Positions 39,160 to 47,562 of a DNA stretch of 64,000 bases are shown here, in pieces. Below the pieces are notes generated by a model. The model was not told the DNA's origin and made no database searches. It saw only the letters and a program-made list of their open reading frames with translations. Source of the DNA: CAKKQX01 sp963734595 (GTDB taxonomy: Bacteria > Pseudomonadota > Gammaproteobacteria > Burkholderiales > SG8-41); contig CAVTHV010000016.1 of NCBI GenBank assembly GCA_963734595.1, positions 1 to 64,000 on the forward strand, read 5' to 3'. Position 1 is the first letter of the stretch, and every line of letters starts with the position of its first letter. The position numbers and the translations under genes are program-made.

Positions 39160-39267
39160 GGCAATCTCCTTCAAGAAACTCTGCAAGTCATACCTCGGAA
39201 AATCCCGAACACTGCCAAAACCAATGCCGGCCTCTGGAGACGATAAGGCAAAGCAGAGCGCAAAATC

Positions 39268-39283
39268 ATTGAGAATTCGCAAT
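39268..39283. promoter_or_regulatory. Palindromic operator candidate, copy 2
   Basis: ATTGAGAATTCGCAAT differs from the perfect palindrome at 37470 by one base. It lies 109-124 bases before the gene starting at 39159, with matching flanks on both sides (AAATCATTG before it, a CGTACGT motif after it). Confidence 0.5.
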
Positions 39284-39590
39284 CACCGGCATACGTCGAG
39301 CACGTACGTTGCAGCACGTACTGTCGAGCGATCCCCGTCATTCAGTCCGGCTATGACCAAGATGCCGCCGGCTTTTATACGTAAAATCTGCCCCGCCCCG
39401 CGCCCACGACGTGCCGTGCGGTTATCATGTCCACCTCCATGAACCGTGAATTTTTCTTGTGCTGCCGTTCCATTTGCCGCCCCTGATAAGTGTCTGCTAC
39501 GCTGACGCCACGCCAAATGATTAATAAAATATCGACAAGCACGTACCACAGCGCATTGATTTTCAAGAATATTCTGAGGGAAAACGGTTA
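39284..39590. other. Intergenic stretch upstream of mutS
   Basis: No supported gene; minus-strand ORFs here lack ribosome sites and recognisable content. It holds the divergent promoter regions of mutS and the secreted-protein gene. Confidence 0.5.
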
Positions 39591-42159
39591 ATGCCGCCTG
39601 ACCATACTCCCATGATGCAGCAGTACCTGCGCCTCAAGGCGCAGCACCCGGACATGCTGCTGTTCTACCGCATGGGGGATTTCTACGAGCTGTTCTACGA
39701 CGACGCCGAGCGCGCGGCGCGCCTGCTCGACATCACGCTCACCACGCGCGGCGCCTCCGCCGGCGAGCCGATCAAAATGGCGGGCGTGCCGTACCATGCC
39801 GTCGAGCAGTATCTGGCGAAGCTGGTGAGGCTCGGCGAATCGGTGGCGATCTGCGAGCAGATCGGCGACCCGAAAACCAGCAAAGGCCCGGTCGAGCGCC
39901 AGGTCACGCGCATCGTCACCCCCGGCACGCTCACCGATTCCGCGCTGCTCGACGACAAACGCGACAATCTGCTGCTTGCGGTTCACCGCGACCGCGGCAC
40001 CGTCGGTCTCGCCTGGCTGTCGCTGGCCTCCGGCCGCTTCAATGTGATGGAGACCGCTGCCGCGAATCTCGCCAACGAACTGGAACGGCTGCAGGCCCGC
40101 TGAAGTGCTGATCGCCGACGACGCGGCATTCACGGAGTTCGATCATTCCGGCATCGCGGTGAAACGCCTGCCGCCGTGGCATTTCGATCTCGACGCCGCG
40201 CGGCGCAATCTCGTCCGGCAGTTCGAGACGCTGGACCTCGCGGGCTTCGGCGCCGCCGACCTTGGCGCCGGCGTCGCCGCCGCCGGCGCGTTGCTCGAAT
40301 ACGCCAAGTCGACGCAGGGCACGGGCATCGCGCACGTCAAAGCGCTCGCCGTGGAACACGAGCGCGCCTTCGTGCGCATGGACCCCGCCACCCGCCGCAA
40401 TCTCGAAATTTCCGAGACCATCCGCGGCGAACCGGCGCCCACGCTGCTGTCGCTGATGGACAGCTGCGCGAGCGGCATGGGCAGCCGCCTGCTGCGTCAC
40501 AGCCTGCATCATCCGCTCACCGACCGCGCGCTGCTCAAGGCGCGTCTCGACGCGGTCAGCGCGCTCGCCGGCGACAGCGGCAACGGACCGCACCGCGCGC
40601 TGCACGCCATCCTCAGGCAGTGCGCCGACGTCGAGCGCATCAGTGCGCGCATCGCGCTGAAATCGGCGCGGCCGCGCGATTTGTCGGGCCTGCGCGAAAC
40701 GCTGAAGCGCCTGCCCGAACTGAACGCCGTGCTCGCCGCCGCCCTGACGCCGCGGCTCGCCGTGCTGGCGGCCGGGCTTGCTCCCCAGGACGATCCCGTC
40801 GCGCTGCTCGACGCCGCGATCCAGCCGGAACCCGCGGCAGTGCTGCGCGAGGGCGGCGTCATTGCCGACGGCTTCGATGCCGAACTCGACGAGCTGCGCG
40901 CGATCCAGAACAACTGCGGCCAGTTCCTGCTCGATCTCGAGGCGCGCGAGCGCAGCCGCACCGGCATTGCCAATCTCAAGGTCGAATACAACCGCGTGCA
41001 TGGCTTCTACATCGAGGTCACGCACGCGCAGGCCGCCAGAGTGCCGGACGACTACCGCCGGCGCCAGACGCTGAAAAACGCCGAGCGCTACATCACGCCG
41101 GAACTCAAAACCTTCGAAGACAAGGCGCTCTCGGCCCAGGACCGGGCGCTCGCGCGCGAGAAGCTGTTGTACGACAGGCTGCTCGACGAGCTGGCCGCGC
41201 ATATCCCGGCATTGCAGCGCGCGGCGGGCGCGCTCGCGGAACTCGACATGCTCGCGGCTTTTGCCGAGCGCGCAGGCGCGCTCAACCTCGATGCGCCGGA
41301 GTTCGTCGACGAACCCGTCATCGAGATCGAGGCCGGCAGGCACCCGGTGGTCGAATCCCAGGTCGACAACTTCATCGCCAACGACACGCGGCTCTCCGGC
41401 ACGCGCCAGATGCTGCTGATCACCGGCCCCAACATGGGCGGCAAATCAACCTACATGCGGCAGGTGGCGCTGATCGTGCTGCTCGCGCACTGCGGGTCGT
41501 TCGTGCCGGCGCGCCGCGCGCGCCTCGGCCCCATCGACCAGATCTTCACGCGCATCGGCGCCGCCGACGACCTGGCGGGCGGCCGCTCGACGTTCATGGT
41601 GGAAATGACCGAGGCCGCCTACATCCTGCACCACGCCACGCCCGCGAGCCTGGTACTGATGGACGAAATCGGGCGCGGCACTTCGACTTTCGACGGGCTG
41701 GCTCTGGCGGGGGCGATCGCGCATCACCTGGTCGAGAAAAACCGCAGCTTCACGTTGTTCGCGACGCACTATTTCGAGCTGACGCGGCTCGCCGAACAGT
41801 TCCGGCAGGTGGCCAACGTTCATCTCGACGCGGTCGAGCACAAAGACCACATCGTGTTCCTGCACAGCGTCGAGGAGGGTCCGGCGAACCAGAGCTACGG
41901 ACTGCAGGTGGCGCAGCTCGCCGGCGTGCCGGCCAACGTCATCCGCGCCGCCCGCAAGAATCTGGTTGAGCTCGAGCAGCATGCGGCCAATGCCAGTCCG
42001 CAGCGCGACCTGTTTGCCGCGTCTCTCGACGAGCCGGCGCCCGCGGATGACTCCGGGCATCCGGCGCTAGCGCTGCTGCGCGACACCGAACCCGACACGC
42101 TCACGCCCAAGCAGGCGCTCGAACTTCTCTATCGTTTGCGCCAGCAGCTCGACAAATAA
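39591..42159 (+). CDS. mutS: DNA mismatch repair protein MutS, one frameshift
   Basis: Recognises mismatches and small loops and starts repair. The N-terminal mismatch-contact motif is GDFYELFYDDA (residues about 28-38), then QQYLRL and VPYHAVEQYLAKLVR. The frame breaks at about 40094, where an inserted G separates NELERLQ from EVLIADDAAF. The second part has the clamp and lever domains, then the ATPase: Walker A GPNMGGKSTYMRQ, Walker B LVLMDEIGRGTSTFDG and FATHYFELTRL. Ends with the MutS C-terminal segment LTPKQALELLYRLRQQL. The repaired length is about 855 residues, normal. If the break were real the protein would be inactive. Confidence 0.93.
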
Positions 42160-42198
42160 GACGCACGAAGGCAGGCGGTCGACAGCGACACGCGCCGC

Positions 42199-42240
42199 CC
42201 GCTATTCACGATTTACGATTTACGCTTCAGCGCATCAATG
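42199..42240. repeat. Short tandem-unit arm before the slyD stop
   Basis: ATTCACGATTTACGATTTACGC has a 7-8-base repeat resembling one arm of the other short-unit hairpins and abuts the stop codon of the minus-strand gene. I see no second arm. Confidence 0.3.
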
Positions 42241-42714
42241 ATGATGGCCGTGCGCGCCGTGAGCGTGGCCGTGCTCGAGTTCCTCGCTGGTGGCGGCACG
42301 CACCCCGGCGACGGTACAGGAAAAACTGAGCGTCTGCCCGGCAAGCGGATGGTTGCCGTCGACGACGACCTTGTCGTCGGCAATATCGGTAACGGTATAG
42401 ATCAGCGCCTCGCCCGAATTCTCGCCTTCGCCCTCGAATTGCATGCCGACCGCGATGTTTGCCGGGAATTTGTCGCGGGGCTCGACGCGCACCAGATCGG
42501 CATCGTAGTCGCCGAACGCGTCATCGGGTGTGAGCATGAGCTGGCAGGCGTCGCCCACGCTTTTGCCGTCCAGCGCCTTCTCCACCTGCGGAAAAATGCC
42601 GTGGTAGCCGCCATGCAGATATTCGAGCGGCTCACTGGCTTTTTCGATGAGGTTACCGTCGGCATCGGACAATTCATAGTGCAGCGTAACGATCGTGTTT
42701 TGAGCTATTTGCAT
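42235..42714 (-). CDS. FKBP-type peptidyl-prolyl isomerase, SlyD-like
   Basis: 159 residues. The FKBP domain is split by an insert-in-flap domain as in SlyD: MQIAQNTIVTLHYELSDADG, then GIFPQVEKALDGKSVGDACQ and DYDADLVRVEP. The C-terminal tail is histidine-rich (EHGHAHGAHGHHH), as in SlyD, which binds nickel and other metals. Cytoplasmic chaperone and prolyl isomerase. The start overlaps the end of the peroxiredoxin gene by about ten bases, so they are co-expressed. Confidence 0.87.
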   Translation of the reverse strand: MQIAQNTIVTLHYELSDADGNLIEKASEPLEYLHGGYHGIFPQVEKALDGKSVGDACQLMLTPDDAFGDYDADLVRVEPRDKFPANIAVGMQFEGEGENSGEALIYTVTDIADDKVVVDGNHPLAGQTLSFSCTVAGVRAATSEELEHGHAHGAHGHHH

Positions 42715-43181
42715 TTTCCTATGTTCCTGACCAGGTTGAGTACTTCCGCGGCGTGACCGCGCGGATTCACGCCATACAGCGCGTGTTTTAACACGCCTTT
42801 GCGATCGATGATGAATGTCGAGCGCAAAATGCCGGTTTTTTTCCTGCCGTCCACTTCTTTTTCCTGCAGCACGCCATAGTTGCGGCAGACTTCGCCGTCG
42901 GCGTCCGCCAGCAGCTGCACGCACAGGCCGTGCTTGTCGCGGAACGACCCGTGGCTCAGGCAATCGTCCATGCTGACGCCGAGCACCACGGTCTTGAGGT
43001 GTTTGAAGCTCTCTTCCAGATCGCTGAAGCCGATCGCCTCCAGGGTGCAGCCCGGCGTATCGTCCCTGGCATAAAAATACAGCACGACGTTATGGTGATT
43101 CCTGAAACTCGCAAGACTCACCATGCTCATATCGGCATCAGGCAGATCGAAAACCGGCGCGGGTTGACCCGTTTGCAGCAT
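42705..43181 (-). CDS. bcp: Bcp/PrxQ-type peroxiredoxin
   Basis: Thiol peroxidase that reduces hydrogen peroxide and alkyl hydroperoxides. 158 residues with the peroxidatic cysteine in DDTPGCTLEAIGFSD (about residue 45). The position five residues later, where many Bcp proteins have the resolving cysteine, is isoleucine here; DDCLSHGS holds another cysteine. The rest fits the family (FIIDRKGVLKHALYGVNPRG). Overlaps the slyD-like gene. Confidence 0.88.
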   Translation of the reverse strand: MLQTGQPAPVFDLPDADMSMVSLASFRNHHNVVLYFYARDDTPGCTLEAIGFSDLEESFKHLKTVVLGVSMDDCLSHGSFRDKHGLCVQLLADADGEVCRNYGVLQEKEVDGRKKTGILRSTFIIDRKGVLKHALYGVNPRGHAAEVLNLVRNIGKCK

Positions 43182-43294
43182 ATCTGAATCCGTTTTTTTC
43201 CTCGTCCCGATTCTAACTTAATTTATAAAACAGTATAGGCCACGGCCATCCGGTGCGAAAGTTTGCGCCACGGGCGCAAGTTATAATCACTCTC

Positions 43295-44425
43295 ATGTCT
43301 AAAAAACTGCTTTCGGGTCTTGCCAAACCGGCATTTCTGCGGCAGCACTGGCAAAAAAAGCCGCTGCTCGCGCGCCAGGCCTTGCCCGGGTACACAGGGC
43401 TGCTCGACCGCGACGCGCTGTTCGGGCTCGCGACCCGGGACGATGTGCAATCGCGCCTGGTCATTCGCAGCCGCGGCCGCTGGCGGGTGGAGCACGGCCC
43501 CTTCGCCAGACGCGATCTCACGCGGCTGCCGAAAAGCCACTGGACTCTGCTGGTGCAGGGCATCGATCACGTGCTGCCGGGAGCGCGACAACTGCTGGAC
43601 AATTTTGCGTTCATTCCGTACGCGCGGCTCGACGATGTCATGGTGAGCTATGCGCCGCCGGGCGGCGGCGTCGGCCCGCATTTCGACAGCTATGACGTGT
43701 TCCTGCTGCAACTCGCCGGCACGCGCCGCTGGCGGGTGAGCGCCCAGCGCGATTTATCGCTGGTCGAAAACGCGCCGCTCAGGATACTGCGCCGATTCCA
43801 GCCGCAACGCGAATGGTTGCTTGCGCCGGGAGACATGCTGTATCTGCCGCCACGCTACGCCCACGACGGCATCGCGGTCGACGACTGCCTGACCTGCTCG
43901 ATCGGGTTTCGCGCGCCGAGCGCGCAGGAGCTCGGCACCCGCTTTCTCGAATTTCTGCAGGACCGGCTGGCCCTGGAGGGCATGTACCGCGACCCGGATC
44001 TCAAGTTGCAACGGCATCCGGCGCAGATCGGCACAGCGATGCTGCGACAGATGCGGCGCATGATCAGCCACATCCGCTGGCAAGAGCGCGACATCGTGCA
44101 ATTCGCCGGCCAGTTCCTGACCGAACCACGGCCGCACGTGGTGTTCGACCGCCCACACCGGCCACTGGCATCCAAGGCATTCGCGATCCGGGCAGCACGA
44201 CATGGCGTGCGCCTGGCGCTGAAAACGCAAATGCTGTGCCGCGGCCGCCAGCTGTTCATCAATGGCGAGTGCTGCGAAGTGGGCAGCACGGCGGCACGCC
44301 TGTTGCTGCGGCTCGCCGACCACCGCCGCCTGCCGCCGCGTGCCGCCATCGGTACCGAAGCCGCACATTGGCTTTACCAATGGTATCGCGCGGGTTATAT
44401 TGAACTGGATCTCAATCGATCCTGA
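43295..44425 (+). CDS. JmjC/cupin-fold 2-oxoglutarate oxygenase, RoxA/YcfD-like
   Basis: Probably hydroxylates an arginine of ribosomal protein L16, as E. coli YcfD (RoxA) does, using iron and 2-oxoglutarate. From ATG 43295, 376 residues. The iron ligands are H129 and D131 in GPHFDSYDVFLLQL and H190 in YLPPRYAHDGIAV. The start MSKKLLSGLAKPAFLRQHWQ matches the family's KPFLxxHWQKKPLL pattern. A C-terminal winged-helix-like domain follows. TATAAT lies eight bases before the ATG, hinting at a leaderless transcript. Frame intact. Confidence 0.88.
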   Translation: MSKKLLSGLAKPAFLRQHWQKKPLLARQALPGYTGLLDRDALFGLATRDDVQSRLVIRSRGRWRVEHGPFARRDLTRLPKSHWTLLVQGIDHVLPGARQLLDNFAFIPYARLDDVMVSYAPPGGGVGPHFDSYDVFLLQLAGTRRWRVSAQRDLSLVENAPLRILRRFQPQREWLLAPGDMLYLPPRYAHDGIAVDDCLTCSIGFRAPSAQELGTRFLEFLQDRLALEGMYRDPDLKLQRHPAQIGTAMLRQMRRMISHIRWQERDIVQFAGQFLTEPRPHVVFDRPHRPLASKAFAIRAARHGVRLALKTQMLCRGRQLFINGECCEVGSTAARLLLRLADHRRLPPRAAIGTEAAHWLYQWYRAGYIELDLNRS

Positions 44426-44454
44426 TCCACGCCGCGTTTCACGCATCCGCCCAT

Positions 44455-44955
44455 ATGCAAAGCACCGGCAACCTGCCCAACGCCGAATACCGCCGTTTCG
44501 AGAGCATGCGCGAATACGAAACGGTGATCGACAGCATGATTCCGCAGACCCAGCGCGTGATCCGCGTGTTTGACCGGACCCTGAGCGCCGCCTACAACTC
44601 GCCGCAACGCTTTGAGGCATTGCGCCAGTTCCTGCTGGCGAGCCGCAGCAACCGGCTGATGATCGTCCTGCACGAGGTCGAAACCCTGGAGCGGGACTGC
44701 CCGCGGCTGCTCCCCCTGCTCAGGCAGTTCAGCCATGCCATGAGCATCCGCCGGACGCTGCGCGTGGCCCGCCATGTTTACGACCCGTTCGTCGTTTTCG
44801 ACGCGAGCCACTACGTGCATCGCTTCCATTACGCCCACCTGCGCGCGGCACATGGCTCCCACGACGTTCTCGGCGCGCAACAGCTGCTCGACCGCTTTGC
44901 CGAAATCTGGGATGCGTCCGCCGCCGCCGTTCCGGCCAATGTAAGCGGGCTGTAA
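44455..44955 (+). CDS. Conserved protein of unknown function (DUF7931-like)
   Basis: 166 residues, soluble: RRFESMREYETVIDSMIPQT, IVLHEVETLERDCPRLL, YDPFVVFDASHYVHRFHYA. It resembles the small domain (which I recall as DUF7931) found in betaproteobacteria beside roxA-like genes, sometimes fused to an acetyltransferase; the exact family name is from memory. No catalytic motif is evident. Lies 29 bases after the oxygenase gene, probably the same transcript. Confidence 0.7.
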   Translation: MQSTGNLPNAEYRRFESMREYETVIDSMIPQTQRVIRVFDRTLSAAYNSPQRFEALRQFLLASRSNRLMIVLHEVETLERDCPRLLPLLRQFSHAMSIRRTLRVARHVYDPFVVFDASHYVHRFHYAHLRAAHGSHDVLGAQQLLDRFAEIWDASAAAVPANVSGL

Positions 44956-45131
44956 GCTCAAAAACAGATAATGCTATAATTGCTTTCGTAGCGAATTGGT
45001 GAATTCCAGCTTCTTGGTTCCCGAAATTCGCTGCAATCGTGTCAACGGCCGGGCACCAACGGCCGCTATCATCCGGTCGGCCCGTGCCGAACGTTATTTT
45101 TGGTGTTAACAGTCTAAGGAAAGATACTAAT

Positions 45132-45404
45132 ATGAAACGCTCCCTCCTCCTCGCTGCCATGTTGGCATTTGGTTTAACCGCCTGCGGTGAAAAACCCGCA
45201 CCTGCGCCGGCTCCGGCCCCTGCTCCTGCTGCTCCGGCACCGGCACCTGCCCCGGCTCCTGCCCCCGCTCCCGCTCCTGAAGCAGCCAAAGACGCTGCCA
45301 CGGAAGCCGCCGGTTCGGCTGCCGTCGCAAAGGACGCCGCTAAGGACGCTGCTGATTCGGCTGCCGTCGCAAAAGACGCCGCTAAAGACGCAACGAAGAA
45401 GTAA
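45132..45404 (+). CDS. Small lipoprotein with Pro-Ala and Ala-Lys-Asp repeats
   Basis: About 90 residues from ATG 45132 (MKRSLLLAAMLAFGLTAC), a lipoprotein signal with lipobox LTAC. The mature part is a Pro-Ala run (about 15 PA units) followed by Ala-rich helical repeats (AAKDAATEAA, AVAKDAAKDAADSAAVAKDA) with direct DNA repeats. It is likely anchored in the outer membrane with an extended linker spanning part of the periplasm. Unknown function. A clear terminator follows. Confidence 0.75.
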   Translation: MKRSLLLAAMLAFGLTACGEKPAPAPAPAPAPAAPAPAPAPAPAPAPAPEAAKDAATEAAGSAAVAKDAAKDAADSAAVAKDAAKDATKK

Positions 45405-45420
45405 TTGCCGCAGCTGTGAC

Positions 45421-45449
45421 AAAAAGCCGGCCTTCGGGCCGGCTTTTTT
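45421..45449 (+). terminator. Rho-independent terminator
   Basis: AAAAAGCCGGCC and GGCCGGCTTTTTT flank a TTCG tetraloop and are followed by more T. Textbook intrinsic terminator for the lipoprotein gene; could also stop the opposite strand. Confidence 0.92.
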
Positions 45450-45530
45450 GTTTTTGAGGGATGGCGTTCGTTTCGTCGTCGCAAGCGCACCAAGCCTCGA
45501 TTACCTCAAACCTGGATCACCCCACCTGCT

Positions 45531-46298
45531 TCACCCAATCTCGCGCCAGTCGAATCCGTCCTGCTGATCCGCGACGCCGATCCACCCGTGTTCACAACCG
45601 AGCGCCTTCGCCATCGCAGCGCGCGCCAGTTCCGGGGTATTGTTCTGTTGCGAAAGATGGGCCGCGATCAGATGCTGCAGCCGGCTGCAATCAAGACTCG
45701 CAAGCAGCGTCGCGGCTGTTTCGTTGTCGAGGTGCCCGAGGCGGCCGGAAATTCTCTGCTTCAAATAAGGCGGATAGCTGCCTTTGGCCAGCAGGTCGAG
45801 ATCATGATTGCATTCGAGAACCAGCGCATCCAGCCCGGACAGCATGCTCTCGATATGCGGTGTCGACGAGCCGGCATCGGTAAGCATGCCCAGACGCACC
45901 CCGCCGTCGCTGAACACGAACTGCGCCGGCTCGCGCGCGTCGTGCGGCACCGGATACGGCCGCACCTCGATATCGCCGATGGCAAACGGCGTATGGCTGT
46001 CGACCAGCGTGATCTGCGCGATGCGTGAGCGCGCGCCATTGAGCGCTGTCAGCGTGCCATAGGTCAAATAGACGGGAAGTTCGTATTTGCGCGCCAGGCG
46101 CGCGACACCGCCCACGTGGTCATCGTGCTCGTGGGTGACGATGATGGCGTCGAGATCGCCCCCCTCGAGTCCGCAGCGCGCCAGGCGCGCCTCGGCGTCA
46201 CGGATGCCGAAGCCGCAATCGAGCAGCACCCGCGTCGAGCCGGCTTCCACCACCAGCCCATTGCCCTGGCTGCCGCTGCCCAATGACGCGAAGCGCAT
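45531..46298 (-). CDS. Metallo-beta-lactamase-fold hydrolase (YycJ/WalJ-like)
   Basis: 255-residue cytoplasmic MBL-fold protein starting MRFASLGSGSQGNGLVVEAG. The metal motif is VTHEHDDHVGG (HxHxDH), with later ligands in PHDAREP, LTDAGSS and AAHLSQQNN. The family is related to exonuclease-like MBL proteins; in Gram-positives WalJ/YycJ is a nuclease. The open frame runs to 46370, but the upstream part lies in a repeat hairpin, so the ATG at 46298 (or 46301) is preferred. It lies downstream of bamC on the same strand. Confidence 0.87.
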   Translation of the reverse strand: MRFASLGSGSQGNGLVVEAGSTRVLLDCGFGIRDAEARLARCGLEGGDLDAIIVTHEHDDHVGGVARLARKYELPVYLTYGTLTALNGARSRIAQITLVDSHTPFAIGDIEVRPYPVPHDAREPAQFVFSDGGVRLGMLTDAGSSTPHIESMLSGLDALVLECNHDLDLLAKGSYPPYLKQRISGRLGHLDNETAATLLASLDCSRLQHLIAAHLSQQNNTPELARAAMAKALGCEHGWIGVADQQDGFDWREIG

Positions 46299-46301
46299 CA
46301 T

Positions 46302-46398
46302 CGAGGGAAATGGGTAAATGGGTAATGGGTAATGAGTGAAGGAAAGCGAAGATTCTTTGTTGCCCTTCACTCATTACGCATCACCCATCACTCATCAC
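46302..46398. repeat. Hairpin of short tandem units (GGGTAAT family)
   Basis: GGGTAAATGGGTAATGGGTA on the left mirrors CATTACGCATCACCCATCAC on the right. The right end abuts the bamC stop codon. Unit length is about seven bases. It lies between bamC and the hydrolase gene. Confidence 0.6.
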
Positions 46399-47562
46399 TT
46401 ATTTGAGTTGATCGTAGAGCAACGACAGGATGCGGCTGGCGGTCTCGGACTTCTCGCGCACGCCGTCCTTGTTGAGAACGCTGACTTCGGCGCCCGAGGT
46501 GACGTCCTTCACGACAATGCGGTATTGCTCGTTCTTGTTCTTGGCATCGTCGCTGCCCCAGAATTTCAATTTCGACAGCCAGCCTTTGCTTTCTGCCGCT
46601 TTATTGTCGACCCCGGGGTCGATATAGCGCACGAAGTAAATGCCTTTCGAACGGTCGCGGTCCTCGACGGTAAAACCGACACGGTCGAGCGCGAGCCCGA
46701 CGCGCCGCCACGCACGGTCGAACTGATCGTCGAGCGACAGCGTGCCGGCGCCATCCTGTCCTTTTAAGAGCTTGGCTTGCGGCGCGGAGATCGAGGCGGT
46801 CAATTGCGCCTGGGCGCGATCTTCCTGCACCCCGAAACGCACCATCAGCCGCCGCAGCATTTCCGCTTCCAGTTCGGGATCCGGCGGGCGCGGTTGCCAA
46901 CGCGTCTGGTCCTTGTCGGCAGAGGAATAGACTTCTTCCATTCCGCGGTGACTGATGTAGATTTCCGTCATCCCGGGCTCGGAACTGCGTTCCAGACGGG
47001 TGCGGTACTTGTCGCGCTCCGCAGTCGAATACAGCGAATCGAGCGCCTTGCCCAGAAAACCGCGGATCCCGTTATCAGGAACATTGGCGCGGTTCTCCGC
47101 CCAGTCGGTTTCCATGACCCCGGCGTCAGGCTCATCCAGATTGATCACGAACCCGCTCTCCTGCCAGAACTCCTTGATGACCGGCCACAACTGGTCCGGG
47201 GTGCCTTTGACCACCAGCCAGCGCTGGGTGCCGGCACGCTCGATATGCGCGTTCGCCTGCTGCGGCAGCACGGTGGAACTGACTACCTGCGCCCCCCCCG
47301 TCCGCTCCTTGCTGTACGCGGAATAGGTCGCCGAACTCTTGGGGTTGACGTCGGGTACGACGAAACGGTCATCGGCGCTCGGTCGCGTCAGATCCGGCGG
47401 GATCTCGAGCGGCGGCAGCTGGGTCGATGTTTTGTAATCGATTTTCTTGTTCGGGATCTCGATCGATTTGCAGGAAACCAGCGCGAGGGTCGCCATGGCG
47501 CAACCCATTATGCCAAGGAGCTTGAGGAACTGCATGCGGTCCTTTTTCGAGTCTTGAATCAT
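46399..47562 (-). CDS. bamC: Outer-membrane assembly lipoprotein BamC
   Basis: Lipoprotein subunit of the BAM complex that inserts outer-membrane proteins. ATG 47562 overlaps the dapA stop as ATGA. The signal ends with lipobox LVSC, and the mature start CKSIEIPNKKIDYKTS matches BamC's unstructured N-terminus (ending LEIPPDLTRP) that binds BamD. Two helix-grip domains follow: RWLVVKGTPDQLWPVIKEFW and FDRAWRRVGLALDRVGFTVE. 387 residues. The dapA-bamC pair is a standard proteobacterial arrangement. Confidence 0.92.
   Translation of the reverse strand: MIQDSKKDRMQFLKLLGIMGCAMATLALVSCKSIEIPNKKIDYKTSTQLPPLEIPPDLTRPSADDRFVVPDVNPKSSATYSAYSKERTGGAQVVSSTVLPQQANAHIERAGTQRWLVVKGTPDQLWPVIKEFWQESGFVINLDEPDAGVMETDWAENRANVPDNGIRGFLGKALDSLYSTAERDKYRTRLERSSEPGMTEIYISHRGMEEVYSSADKDQTRWQPRPPDPELEAEMLRRLMVRFGVQEDRAQAQLTASISAPQAKLLKGQDGAGTLSLDDQFDRAWRRVGLALDRVGFTVEDRDRSKGIYFVRYIDPGVDNKAAESKGWLSKLKFWGSDDAKNKNEQYRIVVKDVTSGAEVSVLNKDGVREKSETASRILSLLYDQLK

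Noticed and set aside
39591..42159. mutS as a true pseudogene
   Set aside because: Only one inserted base, all motifs intact, and the same kind of insertion occurs in many genes of the window; sequencing error is more likely, though not proven.
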